NCBI GenBank assembly: GCA_013297745.1
Contig: JAAFIM010000003.1
Location: 55,790 to 119,789, forward strand
Length of the DNA: 64,000 bases
From: Chitinophagales bacterium
GTDB lineage: Bacteria; Bacteroidota; Bacteroidia; Chitinophagales; Saprospiraceae
Reading direction: 5' to 3'
The position numbers and the translations under genes were made by a program. The notes beneath the pieces were generated by a model. The model made no database searches and was not told the DNA's origin. It saw only the letters and a program-made list of their open reading frames with translations. This document shows positions 1 through 6,648 of the stretch, in pieces (within the stretch, counting starts at the first letter, position 1; each line of letters starts with the position of its first letter).

Positions 1-477
1 ATACAATACATCCTCCAGCGGATAATTGCGTTCGATTTGGTCGCGGCGAATACGGCGGCTAAAAGCTGTGGTTTCGGGCGCGTGCAAAAACACTTTTAAA
101 TCCAACAACTCGGACATAGTTTTGTCGTACATCACAAACAAACCTTCAACGATGATAATCGGGCGGGGTTGAAAAAGCAACTGACGCGGGACTACATTGG
201 GGTTATTGAACGTATATTCTTGCCTTTCTACCGTTTCGTAGCGCAGCAAACGGGCTATATCTTCAGCAAATTCGTTCAAGTGTATAGCATCGGGCAGGTC
301 AAAATTAGCCACGCCATTTTCGTCTATTTTTTGCTGTTCGCGGGGGCGATAATAGTTGTCTTGAGAGATAATCAACAATTGCTCTGGCTCAAAAGCCGCT
401 TCCAATTGCTGTAAAAAGGTCGTTTTGCCCGAACCGCTTGCGCCAGTTAGCCCGATTAAAAAAGGTTTGGAGTTCAT
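1..477 (-). CDS. udk: Uridine kinase (5' part, cut by window edge)
   Basis: Pyrimidine salvage kinase that phosphorylates uridine and cytidine. The minus strand reads from ATG at 475-477 to the window edge as 159 codons with no stop, so the C-terminal part lies outside. Near the N-terminus the P-loop GASGSGKTT is visible. It is followed by a segment ending SQDNYYRPR and by NFDLPDAI, the usual substrate-binding region of uridine kinases, and further on by IIIVEGLFVMYD, a Walker B-like strand. The family is normally about 200-210 residues, so roughly three quarters is present. No partner gene is seen on this side, and the next 500 bases downstream are repeat DNA. Family assignment is secure; substrate preference is inferred from the family. 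Confidence 0.9.
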   Translation of the reverse strand, partial: MNSKPFLIGLTGASGSGKTTFLQQLEAAFEPEQLLIISQDNYYRPREQQKIDENGVANFDLPDAIHLNEFAEDIARLLRYETVERQEYTFNNPNVVPRQLLFQPRPIIIVEGLFVMYDKTMSELLDLKVFLHAPETTAFSRRIRRDQIERNYPLEDVLY

Positions 478-526
478 ACCAAAAGTAGCTTAGTTATAAA
501 AAAGGTAAAAGAAGTTATAAAATATA

Positions 527-986
527 ATTATTTGGTACTACTCCAAATTACTTGAAAGATAAAAAAATTAAGCAAAAACTAAATTTTCGTCGTGCGACGC
601 CAAAACCAGCGTATGTCGCGGAAAGACGACCAACCGAGCGTAGCGAGGGCAGTAGCTTTTTTTCTACGAAAAAAACGTCGGCTTGTAGCGACGGTTTTGC
701 GCTTATTTCCGTAGGAAATACAAGCAAAAACGCCTTTTTGGCGTTGGCTTTTTTGGTTACTTTTTTGCCACCAAAAAAGTAATAAAAATAAATTTTTTAG
801 GCGTAAGCCGTCAAAAATTTCTACCCGATTTAACTTATAGCTATTTTGTACTAAAATTAAACCTCAAGCGTAACCCCTGTAATAAACCAAAATTTTCGAC
901 ATAAGCCGTTAAAAATTTTGCAAGCCCACGTAACTTTTCAAAAGCATACTTTTTTTTCAAGTAATTTGGCACAGAGCCAATTATTT
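527..986. repeat. Dispersed intergenic repeat, element C family copy 1
   Basis: The gap between the uridine kinase and the next gene holds a repeat-like element. A perfect 14-bp inverted repeat (CCAAATTACTTGAA at 543-556 and its complement at 956-969) bounds it. Core blocks match the element at 16182-16583: the GTGCGACGCCAAAACCAGCG block, the GGCGTAAGCCGTCAAAA block and the CCTCAAGCGTAAC block. A 76-codon open frame here (552-782) is a by-product of the repeat and is not called as a gene. Confidence 0.7.
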
Positions 987-2165
987 TTTGTCGTCAGCAT
1001 CCAATAAATCAGACAAATTAACCGTATTATTGGCTAAAAAATTATCAATCCATTGATTAATTTCTGTAGATGTGGGCTTGGCTAAACTGGTTATCCAAAA
1101 CTCTCCTATCAAAAATTGACAGTTTTCTAAAGTAGTTTTTACAAACTCTTGCCCAGCAGATTGATAAGGCAATAAAAGCTCCAATTCAATATAATGTGGT
1201 TGATAACTAAAAGTTTCTAATTTTCCTTTTGCCAACAAAATTTGATTTTCAAACTCTTGGCGTACAAACAAGGCTTTACCCTCTGTCAATGGCTCTACTG
1301 AAGGCACAAAACATAAATGCCTTACCAAATTGCCAACACCACCCAAACCAGAAGCTAACAAAACAATGGGTTCATCCGAAAGGCTATTTTCCATCTGCAT
1401 TTGAGCTTGCAATAGAGCAGCCCTTGTCCAACCACGCAATTCCGCCGCAATGTCTTTCTCCAATTGTTGCAAAAAGCGAAAAGCCTCCACATCCCCCCGC
1501 ATAGAAATTAAAGCAATCTTCTCTCGAACCATTTCCTGATGGCTATAATCGGTTAAGGATTGAAAATAAAGATACGGATTTTCTGCTTTATTTTGATGTG
1601 CGCTTTGCAAATTGCTTAACTTTTGGCGATAAGCGTTCAAGTCAGCTTGCGGGATTCCCAATTCAAATACCCGTACAATTTTGGGTGCATTAGCCAATAT
1701 ACTTTGGATTTTTTCCATCAATTCCTGCATTTTTTCGGATAGATATTGCAGTGCCTTATCCAAATCTTTGCGCGTTTCTGCCATTTTGTCCGCTAATTTT
1801 TGCGTTTCATTTAGTTTTTCGCGCACCAAACGCTTAAACTTTTTCAACACTTCGCTATCTGTTGTGCATTCGTCCAAATAGGCAGCCAACGAACCTAAAT
1901 TTTGCATAATCCGCTCATTTTCTTCCTCTTTACTTTGTTTTTTTTGATTGGCTTCTTCATCCCCAATATCTTCTTTTTCGCTATCTACTTGCGATACTTG
2001 TGCTAAAAAAGCCTCAATATCTGGATGTTTGGCATTTAGGAAATCTACAATCTGATTCATTTGCTCCAAGTTAGCACCACTTTCGGGCTGATTTTGATTG
2101 GACAAATTTTCGTTTTCTTCGCCATCATCCCAAGGCGGATTATCCTCGTTGTTATTCTCTTTCAT
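981..2165 (-). CDS. Acidic coiled-coil protein of unknown function
   Basis: I do not recognise this 394-residue protein. The first ~90 residues are very acidic and low in complexity (rich in E, D, N and Q). Residues ~90-170 are strongly heptad-like and lysine/glutamate rich, which suggests a coiled coil. The C-terminal ~200 residues look globular, with alternating hydrophobic strands and several tryptophans and phenylalanines. No signal peptide or membrane segment is seen, so it is probably cytoplasmic. The start ATG at 2163-2165 follows an AT-rich gap of about 45 bases after the HTH lipoprotein gene, which lies upstream on the same strand, so the two may be co-transcribed. Function cannot be stated. 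Confidence 0.6.
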   Translation of the reverse strand: MKENNNEDNPPWDDGEENENLSNQNQPESGANLEQMNQIVDFLNAKHPDIEAFLAQVSQVDSEKEDIGDEEANQKKQSKEEENERIMQNLGSLAAYLDECTTDSEVLKKFKRLVREKLNETQKLADKMAETRKDLDKALQYLSEKMQELMEKIQSILANAPKIVRVFELGIPQADLNAYRQKLSNLQSAHQNKAENPYLYFQSLTDYSHQEMVREKIALISMRGDVEAFRFLQQLEKDIAAELRGWTRAALLQAQMQMENSLSDEPIVLLASGLGGVGNLVRHLCFVPSVEPLTEGKALFVRQEFENQILLAKGKLETFSYQPHYIELELLLPYQSAGQEFVKTTLENCQFLIGEFWITSLAKPTSTEINQWIDNFLANNTVNLSDLLDADDKK

Positions 2166-2210
2166 TTTTAATTAATTGATTGTTTTTAACGGTAAAATAA
2201 AAAGGATAAA

Positions 2211-2513
2211 TCAAAAAATAACCGCGCTGCTATCCCAATCAAATTTGGTATTGAGTATTTGCTCCATCTGTTTTAATTTATACGGCAACGGACTAGCAAA
2301 ACCATCCTCTATCAAAGACAAAGATACAGCTGAAACCCCCAAACTATCCGCCAATTGCTGCTGCGAAATTTGTTGCGCCAAACGCACTTTGCGTATCTGC
2401 TCGCCTATAGGATTAAGCGGTGGATTTACAACGTTTTGTTTTGACCCACAAGCCCAAATGCCCAAAGCCAACAGCGCAACCACAAAAAAAAACCGATATT
2501 TTAATCCGCACAT
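2211..2513 (-). CDS. Small lipoprotein/membrane-anchored protein with XRE helix-turn-helix
   Basis: A 100-residue protein with two parts that rarely occur together. Residues 1-22 form a basic start, a hydrophobic stretch (FFVVALLALGIWAC) and a cysteine at 22 followed by GS, which resembles a loose Bacteroidota lipobox. Residues ~35-85 fit an XRE/HTH_3 fold: IGEQIRKVRLAQQISQQQLA, then DSLGVSAVSLSLIEDG. XRE domains normally bind DNA in the cytoplasm. If the N-terminus is a true lipobox the domain would be exported. If it is an uncleaved anchor, the domain could sit on the inner face of the membrane. It lies 45 bases upstream of the coiled-coil gene and is divergent from the S24 repressor. Domain recognition is good; topology is open. 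Confidence 0.6.
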   Translation of the reverse strand: MCGLKYRFFFVVALLALGIWACGSKQNVVNPPLNPIGEQIRKVRLAQQISQQQLADSLGVSAVSLSLIEDGFASPLPYKLKQMEQILNTKFDWDSSAVIF

Positions 2514-2706
2514 ACGCTATACTTTTTATCTCTATTAGCTACCCAAAGACAGCTTTTTATAATTTTTAAGCAAATTTTTAACCAATAAATTCAAAAAAAA
2601 TTGTATAAAATATAAAAAATCAACATAAAACTTGTATATTTGCCACAGACAAAGTATTAATTTACAACATTTTGTTTTAAAACATACAAACTGTAAAACT
2701 TATCTT

Positions 2707-3381
2707 ATGGAACACGAACAAAAAAAAGAGTTTGCCCTACGTTTTAATAAATTATTTGAACAATTAAAAGCAGATGGCAAAATTAAAAACAAGTCGGCTA
2801 TGGGCGAGTTGTTGGGCTCTTACAATCATATTATTAAAGAAATTTTGGATGGACGGCGTACCCTTACTATAGAACAAATACATAAATTATCCACGCATTT
2901 TGGGGTCAATACCAACTATCTTTTTGGATTTAGCGAACAAATGTTTTTGGCAGAATCTAGCCCCACAAAAGGTAATATCACTTTGGTGGTACAAAAAGCT
3001 CAAGCGGGTTATGCTTTACAGCCTGACAATAATCATTTTTTACAAAATCAACCCAGTTTTAGCTTGCCTCAAATGGAAGGGCAATTATTTGCGTTTGAAA
3101 TTAGCGGCGATAGTATGCTCCCCCATATAGCAGATGGCGATTTATTGATTTGTGAAGACATTGAGCGCGGGCAACCCCTAAAAGATAATGCGGTTTATGT
3201 GGTCGTCACCGATACTGTAGTAGCCAAACGGGTGCAACAAATCCGCGATAATCAAGGATTACAAAAATTGCGGTTGCTATCAGACAACAGCCCCTTGTAT
3301 CAACCTTATGAGGTAGAATTGAACGAAGTGCGAAAAATGTTTAAAGTAAAGCGAAAAATTAGCAACCAAAACATTTTATAA
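2707..3381 (+). CDS. XRE/S24 (LexA/CI-like) repressor
   Basis: A 224-residue repressor-type protein with an N-terminal helix-turn-helix (about residues 8-75) and a C-terminal S24 signal-peptidase-like domain (about 90-220). The self-cleavage signature is complete: an Ala-Gly bond at residues 100-101 (KAQAGY), the catalytic serine 136 in SGDSMLPH and the general-base lysine 174 in VVAKRV. In this family DNA damage or another signal triggers autocleavage and derepression. I chose ATG at 2707 over an upstream in-frame ATG at 2632, because the upstream 25 residues look non-coding and family members begin close to the HTH. A TATATTTG box lies at 2635-2642. The stop codon is inside the target duplication of the mobile repeat that follows. 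It sits just before the retron-like locus and could control it, but the repeat separates them. Confidence 0.85.
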   Translation: MEHEQKKEFALRFNKLFEQLKADGKIKNKSAMGELLGSYNHIIKEILDGRRTLTIEQIHKLSTHFGVNTNYLFGFSEQMFLAESSPTKGNITLVVQKAQAGYALQPDNNHFLQNQPSFSLPQMEGQLFAFEISGDSMLPHIADGDLLICEDIERGQPLKDNAVYVVVTDTVVAKRVQQIRDNQGLQKLRLLSDNSPLYQPYEVELNEVRKMFKVKRKISNQNIL

Positions 3382-3627
3382 ACTGACCTTTCGCAGTTAA
3401 AAAATTTGGTGGATTGAAAAAAATAACAGTGTGCGCTCAATAGCGTGGGGTTTTACACCCCACGCACAAAAATGGTAAAAAATGTTATATTTTCTATTTT
3501 TTTATGGAAAATTTATCAGCGCGCGGGGTATAAAACCCCACGCTATTGAGCGCATATAGGAAAATTTAACTGCAAAAAACTAATTGTAAAAAAAATGAAA
3601 AATATACTGCGAAAGGTCAGTTATAAA
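3376..3627. mobile_element. Element A copy 1: 238-bp MITE-like element with 7-bp target duplication
   Basis: The element spans 3383-3620, beginning CTGACCTTTCGCAGT and ending with its reverse complement. It is flanked by the direct repeat TTATAAA (3376-3382 and 3621-3627). Inside is a long imperfect palindrome built on GCGTGGGGTTTTA and its complement. A second copy at 48267-48502 differs by about four substitutions and one 2-bp indel and has a different flanking duplication, which is what recent transposition in trans would leave. There is no coding capacity. The left duplication contains the TAA stop of the S24 gene. Confidence 0.85.
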
Positions 3628-3728
3628 TTCTCGCGGCAAAATTTAGCGTTTATTTTTGCGCAAAGCTACAGCTTTTTATTTAGTTGGCAAATTTTTTTTA
3701 AAAAATGCTTTTTTTTAACCATAAAATG

Positions 3729-3736
3729 TATCTTTG
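3729..3736 (+). promoter_or_regulatory. Bacteroidota -7 box upstream of the WH-SWIM gene
   Basis: TATCTTTG fits the TAnnTTTG -7 consensus and lies 50 bases before the ATG at 3786. No convincing TTG -33 element is visible at the right spacing, so this is a partial promoter call. Confidence 0.4.
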
Positions 3737-3785
3737 CGCTCGCTTATTTCGTAATTAGGTTTTTTGTTTCTAAAATATAAATACT

Positions 3786-5453
3786 ATGCAATTTAATTAT
3801 AAATATGGTGGTACAAGCCAAGCCAGCAGCAACGCTCAAGCTACCAATATGTCTTTTGCGCCCGATACATTGCGCCAACCTACTTTTTTTGTGGGCAAAT
3901 TGGCCAAACACGTAGCTTTTAGAGAGGCTATTTCTGCCCTCAATGCTGTTGTTGTTTCCGATTTGCGGTTCAAACCCAAAGACAAAACCGAATACTTGGC
4001 TTGGGCAAAAGCGCAAGAAGAGCGTTGGCTAGCCGAATATGTGGGCGCGAAAATCAACTTGAGCGAGCTACAAGACAAGATAAAAAATATCAACGCTCAA
4101 ATCGCGCAAGTGGATAAAGAGCAGCAGAAAACAACGGAGGTTTATTATAAAGCCAAACGCAGCTATTTTGATTATTTGTACAAAAAAGATATTGACGCGT
4201 GGATAGTTTTAGACCCAGTGATTACGATTCATCCCGACGCTGTATTTTTTGAATGTTTTAGCCAGGACGAAAGCACTTACGGCAAATTGAGCTGTAATTA
4301 TAACGTGTTTAAAGAAATCAACGAGTTTGAATGTGGCACAACTAATATTGATTATTCTGCCGCGCTTTACAACGAATTTCAAAAAATCCGCGACTACAAA
4401 GAAACCGAGTTCAAAATTGACCCGTCAGGCTTTGAGGTGCAAACAGGTACAGAAGATTTGTACAAAGAGGTAAAAATTGACCTACCAGATTCTTGGGTAA
4501 GGGGATTTTTGCAGGTGAGTTCGGCTATGACTATGCCCGCTACAGTTTTGGAGTTGCAACCGATGGATATTCACAGTTTGTGCTTGTATTTACGCCGTTT
4601 CAAAGAAAAACACGGACCGCGCTCTTTGCGCTTCCAACTAAACCCTGGCCAGCCGATAAAAGTCGTGTTTGAACCCTGGAATTATGAGTTGGTGTTTGAA
4701 CGTTCTATTTTCAAAGGGGACAAAGCTCAAGAAGTGCGCATTTGGGGTAGAAAACGTTTGCTTACTTTGGAGCGTTTGATACCAATAGCCAAGCGTTTCA
4801 TCATCACTTTATTAGGTTCTGGCTTGCCCTCTTTCTACGAAGCGGATTTGGGCGATATGAGTTACACTTTGGGTTTATCTGGTTGGACTAGCAACGATTG
4901 GTCTCGCGCTGGCAACTTTGATTTGTTAGCTCCCCGCACCCAAACCGATAGCATTACCCAAAATTTGGTTTTCCAAACCTTAAAACAAACCTGGTACGCT
5001 ACCGAAACCGACTTAGCCAAAAAATTAAACCTAACCCCCGACGTAATCGCTGGCAGTTTGTCCGCTTACACTCAGGCTGGGCGGGTTATTTACGATAGCT
5101 ATAATAAGGTATTCCGCGCGCGCGAACTCAGCCGCGAGCCGTTGGATATGAAAACTTTGCGCTTTGCTTCCCCACAAGAGGAATTGGCGAATAAATTGAT
5201 AGCTGAAAATAAAGTAACCGTCAGCGCGGAAGAATTAGCGGATGGCAAAACTCGCCTCACGGGTACGGTAAGACAAGGTAACCAAACTTATCATCCTACT
5301 CTTGTTATTGATGCCGATGATAGAATGATAGAAGCCGTTTGCGATTGCAATTTTTATAATATGAACAAACTCCGCAAAGGTCCTTGCGAGCATATTTTGG
5401 CTTTGCGTATGGCTTTCAACGCGAAAAAAGCTAAATTAGCGCTAATTTTTTAA
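3786..5453 (+). CDS. Winged-helix/SWIM zinc-finger protein (probable retron accessory protein)
   Basis: A 555-residue protein with a C-terminal SWIM zinc finger: C519 and C521 (CDC), C534 and H536 (CEH), which fits CxCx(n)CxH. Before it, about residues 393-446 (LKQTWYATETDLAKKLN followed by AGSLSAYTQAGRVIYD), lies a segment with the pattern of a winged helix. The N-terminal ~390 residues are not recognised; part is basic and may be coiled coil (about 75-125). SWIM fingers bind DNA or proteins. No signal peptide is present. The gene lies upstream of, and on the same strand as, the retron-like ncRNA and reverse transcriptase. From memory, WH-SWIM proteins are among the accessory proteins catalogued with retron RTs. 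Domain call is solid; role as effector or regulator is inferred. Confidence 0.75.
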   Translation: MQFNYKYGGTSQASSNAQATNMSFAPDTLRQPTFFVGKLAKHVAFREAISALNAVVVSDLRFKPKDKTEYLAWAKAQEERWLAEYVGAKINLSELQDKIKNINAQIAQVDKEQQKTTEVYYKAKRSYFDYLYKKDIDAWIVLDPVITIHPDAVFFECFSQDESTYGKLSCNYNVFKEINEFECGTTNIDYSAALYNEFQKIRDYKETEFKIDPSGFEVQTGTEDLYKEVKIDLPDSWVRGFLQVSSAMTMPATVLELQPMDIHSLCLYLRRFKEKHGPRSLRFQLNPGQPIKVVFEPWNYELVFERSIFKGDKAQEVRIWGRKRLLTLERLIPIAKRFIITLLGSGLPSFYEADLGDMSYTLGLSGWTSNDWSRAGNFDLLAPRTQTDSITQNLVFQTLKQTWYATETDLAKKLNLTPDVIAGSLSAYTQAGRVIYDSYNKVFRARELSREPLDMKTLRFASPQEELANKLIAENKVTVSAEELADGKTRLTGTVRQGNQTYHPTLVIDADDRMIEAVCDCNFYNMNKLRKGPCEHILALRMAFNAKKAKLALIF

Positions 5454-5545
5454 CCAAAAACAAATAAAAATGTCTTAAAATTGATTTTTTTTGTATAAAA
5501 ATGATATTTTTTGCAACTTTTTTTAGTATTATGGGTATAATCCCC

Positions 5546-5575
5546 TTGACAAGTTAAGAAACATACTTATCTTTG
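5546..5575 (+). promoter_or_regulatory. Promoter of the retron ncRNA
   Basis: TTG at 5546-5548 (within TTGACA), 19 bases, then TATCTTTG at 5568-5575. This matches the Bacteroidota primary-sigma promoter (TTG, N19-21, TAnnTTTG). The expected start site is about 5-8 bases downstream, just before the a1 segment of the ncRNA, so the RNA has a transcription unit of its own. Confidence 0.75.
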
Positions 5576-5581
5576 TGGCAT

Positions 5582-5872
5582 CGTTTTAATCACGAAAGAA
5601 ATAAGTCAATTTTGAATTTTTGGTATTGTGCGCCCTGAACCTTGCAAACTGAATGTTGTTTCGGCATTCCTGCTAACAGACCCAATCACGCATCACTAAG
5701 CAAAATCTTTATGATGCTAATGGGGGTGTCGGGGTACTAGGGGACTAATTAACGGTTTTAAGTCTTTGGACTTTCAATTAGTCCCCTAGTACCCCGACAC
5801 CCCCATTAGCTGGAGTTGATTTTCTTAGCCCTAAGAATGAACGAAGGCGCGCCACAATAACAAAACTTATCC
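5582..5872 (+). ncRNA. Retron msr-msd noncoding RNA
   Basis: Candidate retron template RNA, between the WH-SWIM and LURP-one-like genes. (1) Flanking a1/a2 complementarity: 5601-5635 pairs with 5846-5870 in blocks (ATAAGT, TTTTG, TATTGTG and CGC/CC, with bulges). (2) A msr-type hairpin at 5651-5669, GAATGTTGTTTCGGCATTC. This equals the hairpin of retron Eco1/Ec86 as I remember it (GGATGTTGTTTCGGCATCC) with one compensatory pair change, and is followed by the same CTGC after one extra C. (3) A small stem GCATCA/TGATGC (5690-5695 with 5712-5717). (4) A perfect 35-bp inverted repeat, 5716-5750 with 5776-5810, loop with inner stem AAGTC/GACTT, acting as the msd stem. (5) A stem TCTTAG/CTAAGA at 5823-5836. 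A promoter precedes it and a terminator follows it. Exact 5' and 3' ends are estimated; the branching guanosine was not assigned. Confidence 0.82.
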
Positions 5873-5875
5873 GAA

Positions 5876-5914
5876 ACACCAACGTATTTGATACGCTGGT
5901 GTTTTTTTTTGCTT
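5876..5914 (+). terminator. Rho-independent terminator of the retron ncRNA
   Basis: Stem ACACCA-A-CGTAT, loop TTG, then ATACG-C-TGGTGT, followed directly by a run of nine to ten T. It lies immediately after the a2 segment, so the ncRNA is a short independent transcript rather than only a leader of the downstream genes. Confidence 0.8.
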
Positions 5915-5952
5915 TTTTTTTCAATCATCACCACATATTTTTCAACAACACT

Positions 5953-6546
5953 ATGAGCATTTTCTCCCACGATGATTTTATCATCGACCAAAAGGTTAAT
6001 TTCTTCCAATTTGGCAATACTTACCAAATTTTAAACCGCCAAAACCAACCTATCGGCCGCATCCAACAGATTTTAACTGGCTTTCAAAAGTTTTTAAGAT
6101 TGTTGGTACACAAAAAAAACCTGCCTTTTTTATTCCAAATACAAAATGCAGACGGACAGGTAGAAGCTTCTTTACAACGCGGTTGGAGTTTTTTTGGTTA
6201 TGCTGCTGTCTCCATTTTGGATGCAAACGGGCAACAAATTGGCACGATTGAACGTAGATTTACTTTCGTAACCCCCACTTTTGAGATAAAAGATAGACGC
6301 GGCGCACTCATCGCCAAAATTACAGGCAATTGGATAGCTTGGACGTTTAAAATAGAAAACCCACAGGGCGAAACAATCGGCACTATTGATAAAAATTGGG
6401 CTGGTTTGGCTATGGAAATGTTCACTTTTGCGGATAAATATCGGGTACAAATCGCCGCAGATTATCCCGAAGCAGAACATAAAGTCGCTATCTTGTTGAG
6501 TGCCGTAACTATTGATATGTTATTGAAAGAATCAGAAAAATCATAA
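5953..6546 (+). CDS. LURP-one/phospholipid-scramblase-like protein
   Basis: A 197-residue protein whose sequence is a run of short beta-hairpin units: FGNTYQILNRQNQPIGRI, VSILDANGQQIGTIER, FEIKDRRGALIAKITGNW and FKIENPQGETIGTIDKNW. The repeated pattern (hydrophobic strand, turn with G, I-G/A-x-I) is that of the LURP-one-related/scramblase/tubby-like fold. The end is helical (EHKVAILLSAVTIDMLL), as in that fold. I chose ATG at 5953 because the upstream 18 codons are phenylalanine-rich reads of the terminator T-run. There is no signal peptide. It lies between the retron ncRNA and the RT gene (102 bases before the RT) on the same strand, the position often held by retron accessory genes. Lipid or membrane interaction is a family-based guess. 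Confidence 0.65.
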   Translation: MSIFSHDDFIIDQKVNFFQFGNTYQILNRQNQPIGRIQQILTGFQKFLRLLVHKKNLPFLFQIQNADGQVEASLQRGWSFFGYAAVSILDANGQQIGTIERRFTFVTPTFEIKDRRGALIAKITGNWIAWTFKIENPQGETIGTIDKNWAGLAMEMFTFADKYRVQIAADYPEAEHKVAILLSAVTIDMLLKESEKS

Positions 6547-6590
6547 TTAGTTTTTAGTGGTTAGTGATTAGTTTTTAATTGTATTTTTTT

Positions 6591-6632
6591 CACTCCCCAC
6601 CTCTCACCTCTCACTCCCCACCTCTCACCTCT
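6591..6632 (+). repeat. Two tandem 21-bp units before the RT gene
   Basis: CACTCCCCACCTCTCACCTCT is present twice head to tail (6591-6611 and 6612-6632), 16 bases upstream of the RT start codon. The strand is strongly pyrimidine-rich, unlike its AT-rich surroundings. Nothing else is seen in the gap between the two genes. Confidence 0.7.
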
Positions 6633-6648
6633 CAATCCTTTATAAATT

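Noticed and set aside
552..782. 76-residue plus-strand open frame
   Set aside because: It lies inside a dispersed repeat whose other copies are not open in the same frame.
2176..2538. 120-residue plus-strand open frame opposite the HTH lipoprotein
   Set aside because: The minus-strand reading has a recognisable domain; the plus-strand one is cysteine-rich with no family look.
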